This document shows positions 20,238 to 30,225 of a DNA stretch of 64,000 bases, piece after piece. A program made the position numbers and the translations under genes. Below the pieces are notes generated by a model. It saw only the letters and a program-made list of their open reading frames with translations, had not been told where the DNA came from and ran no database searches. The stretch's first letter is position 1. Each line of letters begins with the position of its first letter. Origin of the DNA: Roseovarius halotolerans (lineage in GTDB: Bacteria; Pseudomonadota; Alphaproteobacteria; Rhodobacterales; Rhodobacteraceae); NCBI RefSeq assembly GCF_900172255.1, contig NZ_FWFU01000002.1, forward strand, positions 186,001-250,000. Reading direction: 5' to 3'.

Positions 20238-20951
20238 TCAGCGAAACCTGTCGACCAGCTTCTGCAGCGGGCTGCGCGGATCTCCGGCTGACGGGTCTTC
20301 GGGTGACGCGCCGGGGGCCTTTCCGGCCTCACCCGCGGCGGGTGCAGTGCTTTCACGGGGCGTTTTCGGGGCTGCGGAACCGGTGGGTGCCATGCGCTGC
20401 GCGATGGCGTTCAGAAACCGGTCCTTGCGGTCATCCGCCAGATCGCCCGCGCCGTCCGAAATGCCGCGCATCAGATCGTCCAACCAGTCACCATCGGCCT
20501 TGGCAAAGTCCTGCAATACGTAATGCGCCACCATCTCCTTGCGGCCCGGATGCCCGATGCCAAGGCGCACGCGGCGGTAGGTCTCGCCGATATGCTGATG
20601 CAGCGATCGCAGCCCGTTATGACCGGCATGTCCGCCGCCTGTCTTGACCCGCACCTTGCCGGGAGCAAGGTCGAGCTCGTCGTGAAACACCGTCACGTCC
20701 TCGGGCATCAGTTTGTAAAAGCGCATCGCCTCGCCCACCGACTGGCCGCTGAGGTTCATGAAGGTCATCGGCTTGAGCAACAGCACCCGTTCGCCGCCAA
20801 GCCGCCCCTCAGAGAGCGCGCCCTGGAACTTCGCCTTCCACGGCCCGAAGCCGTGATCCTCGGCGATCCGGTCCAGCGCCATGAAGCCGATATTGTGCCG
20901 GTTTCCGGCGTATTTCGCGCCGGGATTTCCCAGGCCCACAAACAGTAGCAT
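20238..20951 (-). CDS. pth: Peptidyl-tRNA hydrolase
   Basis: Pth recycles peptidyl-tRNAs released from stalled ribosomes. The 237-residue protein shows [20 protein letters not shown] with the catalytic histidine, [23 protein letters not shown] and [12 protein letters not shown]. The C-terminal ~45 residues (proline- and alanine-rich) extend beyond the E. coli length, as in other alphaproteobacteria. Start 20951 gives the canonical N-terminus. It lies downstream of rplY, its usual partner, but with an oppositely oriented methyltransferase gene between. Confidence 0.95.
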   Translation of the reverse strand: MLLFVGLGNPGAKYAGNRHNIGFMALDRIAEDHGFGPWKAKFQGALSEGRLGGERVLLLKPMTFMNLSGQSVGEAMRFYKLMPEDVTVFHDELDLAPGKVRVKTGGGHAGHNGLRSLHQHIGETYRRVRLGIGHPGRKEMVAHYVLQDFAKADGDWLDDLMRGISDGAGDLADDRKDRFLNAIAQRMAPTGSAAPKTPRESTAPAAGEAGKAPGASPEDPSAGDPRSPLQKLVDRFR

Positions 20952-21024
20952 TGCCGCGGCTCCCATCTTTGGTGATGCTGGTCTAAGCCGCATGAGCGGC
21001 GGAATCAACGATCGAGGGCGGTGA

Positions 21025-21705
21025 ATGGCCGAGTATGAGGTGAATGGGGTTCGTCTGATGGTGCCTGAGGCCAAGCTTACCGAAAGGATCGCCGACAAGC
21101 TGTCGTCGGGCGCCTATGAGGCGCATGAGGCGCGCGCGGCGCTGATGCGGTTGCGACCGCGCCACCGGGTGCTCGAACTGGGCTCGGGGCTTGGCTATAT
21201 CGCGACACTCTGCGCGGGCGTCGCGGGCGCAGAGAATGTCGTCACTGTCGAGGCCAACCCCGAAATGCTGCCGGTCATCCGCGCCAATCTCGAGCTGAAC
21301 GGCCAAGGTGGTGTGACCCTCTTGCATGGCGCGGTGACGCGCACGGCGAAACCCGGCGAGACCATCGGATTCGCCCATGACAAGGCGTTCTGGGGCGCGC
21401 ATATCGCAACCGAGAGCTCGAAACCCGGCAATGTGGCCGAGGTACCCTGCCTCGGGATCGACGCTCTCTTGCGCGAATACCGGCCGCATCTGGTGATCAT
21501 GGATATCGAGGGCGCAGAAGAACACCTGTTCGACGCGCCCTGGCCCGATCATGTGCGCGTGGTGATGATGGAACTGCATCCGGGGCGCTATCCGGACACG
21601 GTGATCAAGCGGATTGTCGATTGCCTGTCGGCATCGGGCATGACCTATGACCCCGGCCCCTCTCGCGGGCGTATCCTTACCATGCGCCGCCTGCGCGGGA
21701 CCTGA
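21025..21705 (+). CDS. FkbM-family methyltransferase
   Basis: This is a 226-residue SAM-dependent methyltransferase. Motif I is [11 protein letters not shown], followed by [10 protein letters not shown] and the FkbM signature [14 protein letters not shown]. FkbM enzymes methylate hydroxyls on sugars and polyketides. It is inserted in the opposite orientation between rplY and pth. It converges with rplY at a shared terminator. Substrate cannot be predicted; a surface-glycan role would be plausible but is not shown by neighbours. Confidence 0.8.
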   Translation: MAEYEVNGVRLMVPEAKLTERIADKLSSGAYEAHEARAALMRLRPRHRVLELGSGLGYIATLCAGVAGAENVVTVEANPEMLPVIRANLELNGQGGVTLLHGAVTRTAKPGETIGFAHDKAFWGAHIATESSKPGNVAEVPCLGIDALLREYRPHLVIMDIEGAEEHLFDAPWPDHVRVVMMELHPGRYPDTVIKRIVDCLSASGMTYDPGPSRGRILTMRRLRGT

Positions 21706-21879
21706 CGATAGCAGGTTGGAGAAGCCGTGGAAGGATCGGCTTGGCAGGCACCAGAGGGGCCGAGTGAGGTTATTGTCCGGGACAATCATGCACGAACGCT
21801 GACCCATTTCTGCGATTGGGCATCAGAGCGCCAAGGCGGCTATTGCCCTTCCGCGCGAGAGCCGGGAACGCCATTGCGG

Positions 21880-21916
21880 CATGAAAAAAGCGGGGCGCGC
21901 ATGCTGCCCCGCTTTT
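21880..21916 (-). terminator. Terminator of rplY (possibly bidirectional)
   Basis: A stem AAAAGCGGGGC (21886-21896) and GCCCCGCTTTT (21906-21916) with a nine-base loop. On the minus strand it is followed by a run of T (21884-21889 complement), 28 bases after the rplY stop; the plus side has TTTT and could also end the fkbM transcript. Confidence 0.8.
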
Positions 21917-21943
21917 CTGATTTTCGATCCGATGAGGAATGGC

Positions 21944-22606
21944 TCAGCTTTCGCCTTCTTCGGCTGCTTCTTCCTCGCCGACGGTCGGAACCTCGGCGGA
22001 TTCTTCATCTTCGTCCTCGTCTTCGGCAGACTTGAGGGCCGACGGGGCCGACAGGTTGCAGATCACGAAATCGCGGTCGATGGTCGGCTTGGCGTCGGTG
22101 GGCAGTGTCACCTGGCTGATGGTGACGGTATCGCCGATATCGAGACCCGACAGATCGACGGTGATCTTCTCGGGGATGTCACCGGCGGTGACGATCAGTT
22201 CGATCTCGTTGCGCACGACGGTCAGAACGCCGCCCCTCTTGATGCCGGGGGCCTCTTCCTCGCCGATGAATTCGACGGGGATGAACAGATTGATCTTCGT
22301 CGTCCGGCGCAGGCGCATCAGGTCCAGATGCGTCGGCAGGTCCTTGACCACGTCGCGCTGCACGTCGCGGCAGATCACGCGCACATCTTCATGACCATCG
22401 ACCTTGAGATTGAACAGGGTCGATTTGAACCGCCCGTCTTTCAGGCGCTTGATCAGGACGTTATAGGGGATCTGGATCGGAAGCGGATCGACGTCGCCGC
22501 CAAAAACGATGCCCGGAACCATATGCGCGCGACGCACTGCACGAGCGGCGCCCTTGCCTGTCCCCGTGCGTTCCTGGGCGTGAAGATCAGGAATTTCTCC
22601 AGCCAT
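21944..22606 (-). CDS. rplY: 50S ribosomal protein L25 (Ctc-type)
   Basis: L25 binds 5S rRNA. The 220-residue protein has the long TL5/Ctc form: an N-terminal L25 domain ([28 protein letters not shown]) and a C-terminal beta domain, ending with a very acidic tail ([23 protein letters not shown]). ATG 22606 is preceded by GGAGAACAAC, which sets the start; the ATG at 22618 lies just before that site. Identification is secure. Confidence 0.95.
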   Translation of the reverse strand: MAGEIPDLHAQERTGTGKGAARAVRRAHMVPGIVFGGDVDPLPIQIPYNVLIKRLKDGRFKSTLFNLKVDGHEDVRVICRDVQRDVVKDLPTHLDLMRLRRTTKINLFIPVEFIGEEEAPGIKRGGVLTVVRNEIELIVTAGDIPEKITVDLSGLDIGDTVTISQVTLPTDAKPTIDRDFVICNLSAPSALKSAEDEDEDEESAEVPTVGEEEAAEEGES

Positions 22607-22779
22607 GTTGTTCTCCATAGGTTAGGGCGGGGTGCCTCCAAGGCTGTCACCCCGCGTGAAGCCGCGCGTATAGACCGTATCGTCCCAGTTGAAAAGGGCG
22701 AATCGGCATGATGTGCAGGTGCTAAAAGGGTATCGGGCGTCGACGCGCGGCGGCGACGGGGGAAATTTCGCGCCACCCC

Positions 22780-22810
22780 TTGACCTTCCCGTGACTGGAA
22801 CCCCTATGTG
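22780..22810 (+). promoter_or_regulatory. MerR/CueR-type copper-responsive promoter of copA
   Basis: A -35 box TTGACC (22780-22785) and a -10 box TATGTG (22805-22810) are separated by 19 bases, the over-long spacer typical of MerR-family promoters. The spacer contains the imperfect dyad ACCTTCC (22783-22789) / GGAACCC (22797-22803), matching the CueR operator pattern. It lies 20 bases before copA, which is followed by cueR. Confidence 0.85.
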
Positions 22811-22830
22811 AATGACCAAAGGGGATCATC

Positions 22831-25293
22831 ATGACAGCGCGCTCACTTAGCATCGAAATCGACAATCTTTCTTGCGCAGGCTGTGCCGGGCGGGCAGAGC
22901 GCGCGCTTGACCAACTGCCGGGCGTCAGCGGGGTCTCGGTCAATTTCGCCAATGGCCAGGCCCAGATGACCGTCGATGGAACCGAGGCCACCGAGATCGC
23001 GGCGGCCCTCAGTGCGGCGAATTACCCCGCGCGCGAATCCAGCGCGACGCTGGAGATTTCAGGCATGAGCTGTGCCTCCTGCACCGGACGGGTCGAGGAT
23101 GCGCTGCGTGCGCAGCCCGGCGTGCTGGAGGCATCGGTGAACCTGGCAAGCCAAACCGCGCTGATCCGCTACCTGAGCGGCGCGAATGATGCGGCCAATC
23201 TGGCGCGCGCGCTCACAGATATCGGCTATCCGGCACGACCAGCGGGAGAAAGCGGCGAAGGCACGCAGTCGGCCCGCAACGCTGCCGAGACCGATCATGC
23301 CCGTCGCCTGACGCTGATCGCAGGGGCGCTGACCCTGCCGGTCTTCATCATGGAGATGGGCGGCCATGTCATTCCGGGCTTTCGCGACCAGGTTCATGGC
23401 ACTATCGGGCGCGAGACCGCCTGGATGATCCAGTTCGCGCTCACCTCGCTGGTCATGCTCTGGCCGGGCCGCAGCTTCTTCAGTCGGGGCATCCCGGCCC
23501 TGCTGCGCGCAGCGCCCGACATGAACAGTCTTGTGGCGCTTGGCACGTCGGCCGCCTGGGTGTTTTCCACGATCGCGCTCTTTGCGCCCGCCCTGCTGCC
23601 CGAAGGCACCCGCGCCGTCTATTACGAGGCCGCGGCGGTGATCGTCACCCTCATCCTGCTGGGCCGCTGGCTCGAGGCACGTGCCAAGGGGCGCACCGGC
23701 GCTGCGATCCAGAAGCTGGTCGGCTTGCAGCCGCGCACCGCGCGGGTCGAGCGCAACGGCGGGATCACCGAGATTTCCATCGACGAGGTCGGCGTCGGCG
23801 ATGTCGCGCATGTGCGCCCCGGCGAAAAGATCGCCGTCGATGGCGAGGTTCTGAGCGGCGATTCCTATGTCGATGAAAGCATGATCTCGGGTGAACCGGT
23901 GCCGGTCGCAAAAAAGCCCGGCGATGTTGTGATCGGCGGCACGATCAACGGCGAAGGCGCACTGTCGTTCCGCGCCACCAAGGTGGGGCGCGACACGATG
24001 CTGTCGCAGATCATCGCGATGGTCGAACAGGCGCAGGGCGCAAAGCTCCCGATCCAGTCGCTGGCGGATCGCGTGGTGGGCGTCTTCGTGCCTGCAGTCA
24101 TCGCGACCGCGCTGGCGACCATCGTAGCCTGGCTCGTTTTCGGACCGGACCCTGCGCTGACCTTCGCGCTGGTGGCGGGGGTGTCGGTCCTGATCGTCGC
24201 CTGCCCCTGCGCAATGGGCCTTGCCACGCCTACCTCAATCATGGTGGGGACCGGGCGCGGCGCCGAAATGGGCGTCCTGCTGCGCAAGGGCGATGCGCTG
24301 CAACGGCTCGACGAGGCGCGCGTCGTCGCCTTCGACAAGACCGGCACCCTGACCGAAGGCCGCCCGCGCCTGACCGGCGTGACGCTTGCCGGGGACTGGA
24401 ACGAGGATGACATGCTGCGCCTTGTCGCCGCTGTCGAAGGGCAGTCCGAGCACCCCATCGCCCGCGCCATCGAGGCCGCGGCGCATGAGCACGGCCTTGA
24501 CCTGCCCCAGCCCGAGGGCTTTCGCGCGATCAGCGGTTTTGGCCTTGGCGCGCGCGTCGATGATCATGACCTCCTGATCGGCGCCGCGCGCCTGATGGAG
24601 CGCGAAGGCATCGACACGGGCGCATTTGTCGAACGCGCCACCGAAATGGGCGCGCGCGGCGAAACCCCGGTTTTCGCGGCCATCGACGGGCAGCTTGCGG
24701 CGATCCTCGCCGTGGCAGACCCGGTCAAGGACACGAGCCGCAAGGTGATCGACAGGCTTCATGCGCAGGGCCTACAGACCGCAATGATCACCGGTGACAG
24801 CCATGCCACCGCCAAGGCCATCGCCGGGCAACTGGGCATCGACCATGTCGAGTCCGAAGTCCTTCCCGACGGCAAGGTCGCAGCCCTTCGCGCCCTGCGC
24901 GAGCGTCATGGCACCGTCGCTTTCGTGGGTGATGGCATCAACGACGCCCCGGCGCTGGCCGACGCCGATATCGGCATCGCCTTGGGGAGCGGCACCGACG
25001 TGGCAATCGAGGCGGCGGATATCGTTCTGATCTCCGGCGATCTTGCGGGGGTGGTGAACGCGATCGGCCTCTCACGCGCGACCATGCGCAACATCCGCCA
25101 GAACCTGTTCTGGGCCTTTGCCTATAACACCGCCCTTATCCCGGTAGCCGCAGGCGTGCTGTATCCACTGACCGGCACGCTTCTGTCGCCGATGCTGGCG
25201 GCGGGTGCGATGGCGCTGAGCTCGGTCTTCGTGCTGAGCAACGCGCTGCGGCTGCGCCGCCTGGGGCCGGTGATGGAAAGGGGTGCGGCATGA
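22831..25293 (+). CDS. copA: Copper-exporting P1B-type ATPase
   Basis: CopA pumps Cu(I) out of the cytoplasm using ATP. The 820-residue protein begins with two heavy-metal-associated domains (C15-x-x-C18 and about C82-x-x-C85). Then follow membrane helices, the actuator motif SGEPVP, the transmembrane metal site ACPCAMG (C457-P-C459), the phosphorylated D502 in DKTGT, the HP motif SEHPIA and the hinge [10 protein letters not shown] (about 700). ATG 22831 follows GGGGATC. It overlaps cueR by ATGA and sits behind a CueR-type promoter, so it is probably copper-induced. Confidence 0.96.
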   Translation: MTARSLSIEIDNLSCAGCAGRAERALDQLPGVSGVSVNFANGQAQMTVDGTEATEIAAALSAANYPARESSATLEISGMSCASCTGRVEDALRAQPGVLEASVNLASQTALIRYLSGANDAANLARALTDIGYPARPAGESGEGTQSARNAAETDHARRLTLIAGALTLPVFIMEMGGHVIPGFRDQVHGTIGRETAWMIQFALTSLVMLWPGRSFFSRGIPALLRAAPDMNSLVALGTSAAWVFSTIALFAPALLPEGTRAVYYEAAAVIVTLILLGRWLEARAKGRTGAAIQKLVGLQPRTARVERNGGITEISIDEVGVGDVAHVRPGEKIAVDGEVLSGDSYVDESMISGEPVPVAKKPGDVVIGGTINGEGALSFRATKVGRDTMLSQIIAMVEQAQGAKLPIQSLADRVVGVFVPAVIATALATIVAWLVFGPDPALTFALVAGVSVLIVACPCAMGLATPTSIMVGTGRGAEMGVLLRKGDALQRLDEARVVAFDKTGTLTEGRPRLTGVTLAGDWNEDDMLRLVAAVEGQSEHPIARAIEAAAHEHGLDLPQPEGFRAISGFGLGARVDDHDLLIGAARLMEREGIDTGAFVERATEMGARGETPVFAAIDGQLAAILAVADPVKDTSRKVIDRLHAQGLQTAMITGDSHATAKAIAGQLGIDHVESEVLPDGKVAALRALRERHGTVAFVGDGINDAPALADADIGIALGSGTDVAIEAADIVLISGDLAGVVNAIGLSRATMRNIRQNLFWAFAYNTALIPVAAGVLYPLTGTLLSPMLAAGAMALSSVFVLSNALRLRRLGPVMERGAA

Positions 25294-25676
25294 ACATCTC
25301 CGAAGTTGCCCGGCGCACCGATCTGCCGCCCAAGACGATCCGCTATTACGAAGAAATCGGGCTGATCCGCCCGGCGCGCGACACCAATGGCTATCGCGCC
25401 TTCGCGGATGGAGATGTTCACAAGCTGGCCTTTCTCGGGCGGGCGCGTGCGCTTGGTTTCTCGATCGAGGATTGCCGCACCCTACTGGCGCTTTACGAGG
25501 ACGATGCGCGCGCCAGCGCCGATGTGAAGCGTGTCGCACAGGACCATCTGGACCGGATCGAGGAGAAGCTCGCGCAGCTGCGCTCGATGCGCGACACGCT
25601 AACCCATCTGGTGCATGAATGCGCGGGCGACAACCGGCCCGATTGCCCGATCCTTCAGGACCTCGCGCGCGATTGA
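25290..25676 (+). CDS. cueR: Cu(I)-responsive MerR-family regulator
   Basis: This is a 128-residue MerR protein. The winged helix at the N-terminus ([27 protein letters not shown]) is followed by a long dimerisation helix. The metal loop near the C-terminus has C-x7-C in [11 protein letters not shown], as in CueR. CueR activates copper export genes by untwisting 19-base-spaced promoters, exactly the type seen upstream of copA. The start overlaps the copA stop by ATGA, so activator and pump are co-expressed. Confidence 0.9.
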   Translation: MNISEVARRTDLPPKTIRYYEEIGLIRPARDTNGYRAFADGDVHKLAFLGRARALGFSIEDCRTLLALYEDDARASADVKRVAQDHLDRIEEKLAQLRSMRDTLTHLVHECAGDNRPDCPILQDLARD

Positions 25677-25688
25677 CCGCAAGTGTCT

Positions 25689-26882
25689 TCAGCCCCCGGC
25701 CACACGATAGCGGATCGCCAGGCTGAGCGCGCCGGTATTGCCACTGTCGGGCATCCACTCGGGCGTGCCGTCATAGGCGACATGTTCAAAGGTCCGGCGC
25801 AAGGCGCGCAGAGCGGCGGCGATATCGGTGCGCGCCACGTAATGGCCGATGCAGTGATGCGCCCCGCCGCCAAACCCGAAATGCCGCCGCCGCCGCGCGG
25901 TGATGTCAAAAGCGGGATCGTCACAGACCGCCGGATCGCGCGCCGAAGCATGCACCAGCAGGTGAAGCACGGTGCCCGCCTCTATGGTTATCCCGTCGAT
26001 CTCGACATCCTCGACAGCCTGCCTTGTGGCCCACGTCGTCGTGGGACGGGCGCGGATGATCTCTTCTATCGCCGCCGGGATCAGGGCGGCATCAGCGCGC
26101 AGCGCCTGCCACTGGACCGGATTCTCGATGAACAGCGATAGGCCAAGCCCTAGCAATGCGCGGGTGGTGTCCACCCCGCCGAAGATCGAAATCACGATGG
26201 TGTTGAGCAAGTCCTCGTGGCTGCAATCGCCATTGGCATCGAAGACGGCGACCATCCGCGCGACATAGCTTTCGCGGTCCTGTCCGCGCCGCACGCGCGC
26301 CACAAGATCGCGTGCCAGATCGAAGAGCCGCCCGCAGGCGGCGTTGAACCGCGCCTCGTGGGTCTTGGCGGTGATCCCCATCGCCAGCCCCAGCTCCGAC
26401 GCGTCATGCGCCACCTGCGGCCAGTCTGCGCGCGCCATCCCCAGAAGCGTGGTGATGGCCTGCCCAGCAAAAGGCGTACTGAACGCCTGCTGGAACTCGC
26501 AATGGTCGCTTTCGCGCAAATGCGCGCAAAGGTCGGCGGCGATGGCATCAAAGGCGGGAACGAGGCTCTCCACATGCGCCTCGGACAACGCAGGCACAGC
26601 CAGCGCGCGCAGCCGCTGATGCGCCGCGCCCTCCTGCCCGATCACCGATTGACGCCAGAATTCGGCGAAACGCCCCTCGATCCCCACGGTGGCGGGCCAG
26701 TTGTGACTGCCCTGACGGAAACGGCGGTCTCGCAGGATTCGCCCGACAGCATGATAGCGCAGCACCGCCAGCCCATAGGGGGTCTCCGCGCACCAATGTG
26801 CGGCACGCGCCGCGCGCATTTCAGGGCCGCGTGTCGACACCGCCGGGTCGCCCAGATCAAGATATGGCAGTCGTTCCCGCAT
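25689..26882 (-). CDS. Cytochrome P450
   Basis: This is a 397-residue soluble bacterial P450. The I-helix oxygen-activation motif is FGGVDTT, the K-helix ExxR is EEIIR, and the heme loop is FGGGAHHCIG with thiolate C344. I start it at ATG 26882; an earlier start at 26948 overlaps the terminator of the upstream ectoine operon and adds an odd basic segment. No ferredoxin or reductase gene is adjacent, so its electron supply and substrate are unknown. It is convergent with cueR. Confidence 0.85.
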   Translation of the reverse strand: MRERLPYLDLGDPAVSTRGPEMRAARAAHWCAETPYGLAVLRYHAVGRILRDRRFRQGSHNWPATVGIEGRFAEFWRQSVIGQEGAAHQRLRALAVPALSEAHVESLVPAFDAIAADLCAHLRESDHCEFQQAFSTPFAGQAITTLLGMARADWPQVAHDASELGLAMGITAKTHEARFNAACGRLFDLARDLVARVRRGQDRESYVARMVAVFDANGDCSHEDLLNTIVISIFGGVDTTRALLGLGLSLFIENPVQWQALRADAALIPAAIEEIIRARPTTTWATRQAVEDVEIDGITIEAGTVLHLLVHASARDPAVCDDPAFDITARRRRHFGFGGGAHHCIGHYVARTDIAAALRALRRTFEHVAYDGTPEWMPDSGNTGALSLAIRYRVAGG

Positions 26883-26923
26883 CACCGATCCATGATGCCA
26901 AGTCCCCGTGCAAATGTCCGCGC

Positions 26924-26965
26924 CCAAAAAGAAACCCCGCCGGGCCAAGGGAGGGCCAGGCGGGG
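26924..26965 (-). terminator. Rho-independent terminator of the ectABC-ask operon
   Basis: On the minus strand, stem CCCCGCC (complement of 26959-26965) pairs with GGCGGGG (complement of 26935-26941) across a G/C-rich loop, followed by TTTCTTTTT. It sits 35 bases beyond the ask stop and also overlaps the region before the P450 start. Confidence 0.8.
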
Positions 26966-26999
26966 CAAGTCACTGGTCTTGCTTGATTTCAGGCCGCTC

Positions 27000-28442
27000 T
27001 CAGGCGGCTTTCTTTTTCGGCTTCAGCTCTGCCACATCTGTGGCAGGCAGGAGGGCGCCGTGCAGCGCTCCGATTGAAGCCGCCAGCGATTCGCGTGGAA
27101 TCACGAATTGAACGTCGACCGAGCGGGTATTCTGCTGGGCGGCCAGCACCTCGACATCGGCCTCGGCCAGCGCCTTGAGACCGCTGCCAAGCACATTCAG
27201 GCCCTTCAGGTCGCGCCCGATCACCGCGGCGATGGCCAGCGGCTGAATGGTCAGCTCGGCACTCGGATAGACCTTGTTGAGATCCGCCTCGACTTTGCGC
27301 AGCTCGCGCAGCGGGGCGTCGACGTAATGCGTGATCGTGTTGGCGTTCGACGTCTTCGACACGATACGGATCCCGTGCCGCGTCAGCAGCTCGAGGATAC
27401 GCGCGTCATAACCCTTCACCCCGACCATGTCCTGCTCGAACAGCTCGAGCGCATGGACATCTAGCCCGGTCACGATCTCGGCCGCCGGGGTTTCGGCGGG
27501 CTGATCATCGATCAGCGTGCCGGGGTCGTGCGGTTCAAAGGCGTTGGTGACACGCAGCGCCACATCAGCCTGACGCAGGGTCTTGGCCGCCTTGGGGTGG
27601 ATTGCCTCCATCCCCATGTTCGACAACTGGTCGGCCACGTCGTAATTGGTGTGGCCCAGCTTGTGCACCTCGCCCTTGACCAGCTTCGGATCGGCCGAGG
27701 ACAGGTGGAATTCCTTGTGGATGATCGCCTCGCGCGCATGCGTCAGGGCGGCGATCCGGCTGAAGGTCACCTCGGAATAACCGCGGTCGAATTCCGCCAT
27801 CAGCCCTTCTGCACATTGCGCATAGCCGGTGACGATGGGCAATTCCTCCGAAACGTCCACATCGTCCAGCCCGTCGCGAATACGCTCGTCAAGAGTCATC
27901 TCGCGCTCATCGCGCCAGCCTGAAAGATCCACGAAACGCGCATTGATACCGACCCGGCGCAGCGCCAGCGTGGCCACATAGGCCGAATGGGCTTCGCCAA
28001 GACCCGACAGCAGCTCGCGCGTCAGCATCATGTGCTGGCTCAGGCGGAAATGCCCGTAGGAACAGAGCCGCTGCAAGTCGATCAGGCAGTTGCGTACCCC
28101 GTCGATCCGGTCGCGCACGAAATCATCCGCATCGCTCAGATCGGCGGCATGGTCGAGGACCGAACGGTGCGCCTCGCGCATACCGTCGGCAACCTTCGAC
28201 AGCGCGTCCATCCAGCCGTGATCGTCCTCGTCATTGGCGAAGCAGGCATAGACGCCTGCGTCGCCGGTCTTCTTGTGCTCGAGCAGCAGGTCGGTAATGC
28301 CGCCGAAAGCCGATACAACGAAGATCCGGTCATATATCCGCGCCTCGTCGTCGCGCCGGAACAGGGTGTCTACCAGTTCGTCGAGCCGCGACATCGAGGT
28401 TCCGCCAATCTTTTCGACGGTATGGTTAGCGTGTTGGGTCAT
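27000..28442 (-). CDS. ask: Ectoine-pathway aspartate kinase
   Basis: Aspartate kinase phosphorylates L-aspartate to feed aspartate-semialdehyde into ectoine synthesis. The 480-residue protein begins with a kinase motif EKIGGTSMSR and ends with a tandem ACT region (SKTSNANTITHYV, VLAAQQNTRSVDVQFV). It is the specialised Ask_Ect type that accompanies ectABC. ATG 28442 has GGAG eleven bases upstream; a TTG lies one codon before. Last gene of the ectABC-ask operon, before a strong terminator. Confidence 0.92.
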   Translation of the reverse strand: MTQHANHTVEKIGGTSMSRLDELVDTLFRRDDEARIYDRIFVVSAFGGITDLLLEHKKTGDAGVYACFANDEDDHGWMDALSKVADGMREAHRSVLDHAADLSDADDFVRDRIDGVRNCLIDLQRLCSYGHFRLSQHMMLTRELLSGLGEAHSAYVATLALRRVGINARFVDLSGWRDEREMTLDERIRDGLDDVDVSEELPIVTGYAQCAEGLMAEFDRGYSEVTFSRIAALTHAREAIIHKEFHLSSADPKLVKGEVHKLGHTNYDVADQLSNMGMEAIHPKAAKTLRQADVALRVTNAFEPHDPGTLIDDQPAETPAAEIVTGLDVHALELFEQDMVGVKGYDARILELLTRHGIRIVSKTSNANTITHYVDAPLRELRKVEADLNKVYPSAELTIQPLAIAAVIGRDLKGLNVLGSGLKALAEADVEVLAAQQNTRSVDVQFVIPRESLAASIGALHGALLPATDVAELKPKKKAA

Positions 28443-28484
28443 CAATGTTCACTCCTGGGCTTGCGCCAAAGAGCGCCTCTGGTT

Positions 28485-28877
28485 TCAGGCCACCTCTTCG
28501 GGCGCCGCATAAGATCCGTCTTCCTGGTGCACTTCCCGGCCCGTAACGGGCGGGTTGAATACGCAGGCCATGACGAGTTCTTCTTCGGCGCGAAGCGTGT
28601 GGCGATCATGTTCGTTCAGGGCATACATGGTGCCCGGCTTGATCGGGTGGGTCTCACCCGTCTTGAGATCGGTGATCGAGCCCTTGCCCTGAATGCAGTA
28701 GACGCTTTCAAAATGGTTCTTGTACTCGAACGTGTGTTCACTGCCGCCTTCAAGGAAGGTGATGTGGAACGAGAAACCCATCCCGTCATCGGCCAGAAGC
28801 ATCCGCACGGATGTCCACTTGGCATCCGAAACCGAGTTCCCGTTCTTCACCACATCGTCGAAATCTCTTACAATCAT
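28485..28877 (-). CDS. ectC: L-ectoine synthase
   Basis: EctC cyclises N-gamma-acetyl-diaminobutyrate to ectoine. The 130-residue single-domain cupin starts MIVRDFDDVVKNGNSV and has GGSEHTFEYKNHFESVYCIQG and ALNEHDRHTLRAEEE, which include the iron and substrate ligands. GGAG lies seven bases before the ATG. It is four bases downstream of ectB, so co-translation is likely. Confidence 0.97.
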   Translation of the reverse strand: MIVRDFDDVVKNGNSVSDAKWTSVRMLLADDGMGFSFHITFLEGGSEHTFEYKNHFESVYCIQGKGSITDLKTGETHPIKPGTMYALNEHDRHTLRAEEELVMACVFNPPVTGREVHQEDGSYAAPEEVA

Positions 28878-28881
28878 CGTT

Positions 28882-30174
28882 TTACTCCGCTGCCACTTTT
28901 GTCTGCACCGTTACGTCGCGGGCGGCATCCAGCAGGATGTTCAGACCCTTGCGCAACGTCTCTTCGGGGATGGTCAGGGGCGCAAGCACCTTGACCACTT
29001 CGTCATCCGCGCCCGAGGTCTCGATGATGAGGCCCTTCTCAAAGGCACGGGCACAGATTGCGCTCGCGGTCTCGCCGCCGCCGACATCGACGCCCTGCAT
29101 CATGCCGCGGCCCTTGAGGCGCGCACCCGGCACGATCTCGGCGATCGCCTGCAATCCGGTGGTGAGGATAGCAGACTTGTGCTGCACATCGTTCTGGAAA
29201 CCGTCATCGGCCCAGAACTTCTCGAGTGCGACGCGACCCGTGACGAATGCATGGGTATTGCCACGGAAGGTGCCGTTGTGCTCGGCGGGCTTCCAGATGT
29301 CGTGCTCGGGCTTGATCAGCAGTGCCGCAAACGGCAGGCCAAAGCCCGACAGCGATTTCGCCTGGGTGATCATGTCGGGCACGATGCCCGCCGACTCGAA
29401 GGCGAAATAGGTGCCGGTACGCCCGCAACCCGACTGGATGTCGTCGACGATCAGCAATGCGCCATGCTTCTTGGCGATGCGGGCAACGCCGCGCATCCAT
29501 TCATCCGACGCGGCATTCAGGCCGCCCTCGCCCTGCACGGGTTCAAAGATGAACGCGGCCGGGGCATCGACGCCGGACGAAGAATTGTCGAGCATCATCT
29601 CGAGATAGGCCAGCGTATCGGTATCGTCGCCAAAGGCGCCCTCGAACGGCATATGGGTCACGTCCGACAGCGAACCGCCGCCTGCTCCGCCACGCTTGCC
29701 GGTATTGCCGGTCAGCGACAGCGCGCCCATGGTCATGCCGTGGAAGCCGTTGGTGAAGGCCACGATATTGCGGCGGCCGGTCACCTTGCGGGCCAGCTTC
29801 ATCGCCGCCTCGACGGCGTTGGTGCCGGTGGGTCCAGTCATCATGACCTTGTAGTCCATACCGCGCGGCTTGAGGATGTTGTCCTCATAGGCCTTGAGGA
29901 AGCGGGCTTTCTCATGGGTATACATGTCAAGGCCATGCGCGATGCCGTCATCAGCAATGTGCGCGATCAGCGCCTCTTTCATGTCGGGGTCGTTGTGCCC
30001 GTAGTTGAGCGACGAACACCCCGCCAGGAAGTCGATATAGGTCTTGTCGTCAGCGCCGGTCATTTCCGCGCCGCTGGCTTTGGTGAACACCGTCTCGAAG
30101 CTGCGGCAATAGCTGCGCGCTTCCGATTCACGGCGGTTGAAGATTTCAAGTTCGGCTGACATGTCAGTCGACAT
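28882..30174 (-). CDS. ectB: Diaminobutyrate-2-oxoglutarate transaminase
   Basis: EctB converts aspartate-semialdehyde to L-2,4-diaminobutyrate using glutamate as amino donor. The 430-residue class III aminotransferase begins IFNRRESEARSYCRSFETVF, has GTNAVEAAMKLARK, the Asp of IVDDIQSG, and the PLP lysine in TQAKSLSGFG. ATG 30174 has AAGGA at seven bases. It is the second gene after ectA. Confidence 0.97.
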   Translation of the reverse strand: MSTDMSAELEIFNRRESEARSYCRSFETVFTKASGAEMTGADDKTYIDFLAGCSSLNYGHNDPDMKEALIAHIADDGIAHGLDMYTHEKARFLKAYEDNILKPRGMDYKVMMTGPTGTNAVEAAMKLARKVTGRRNIVAFTNGFHGMTMGALSLTGNTGKRGGAGGGSLSDVTHMPFEGAFGDDTDTLAYLEMMLDNSSSGVDAPAAFIFEPVQGEGGLNAASDEWMRGVARIAKKHGALLIVDDIQSGCGRTGTYFAFESAGIVPDMITQAKSLSGFGLPFAALLIKPEHDIWKPAEHNGTFRGNTHAFVTGRVALEKFWADDGFQNDVQHKSAILTTGLQAIAEIVPGARLKGRGMMQGVDVGGGETASAICARAFEKGLIIETSGADDEVVKVLAPLTIPEETLRKGLNILLDAARDVTVQTKVAAE

Positions 30175-30225
30175 AGCGTTTCCTTTGTCTGGGAGAGTTG
30201 AAGGCTGGCGCGCTTTCGCAGGCGT

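Noticed and set aside
26949-28442. An ectoine hydroxylase gene ectD next to ectABC
   Set aside because: None of the surrounding genes has the dioxygenase motif; the next gene after ask is a P450.
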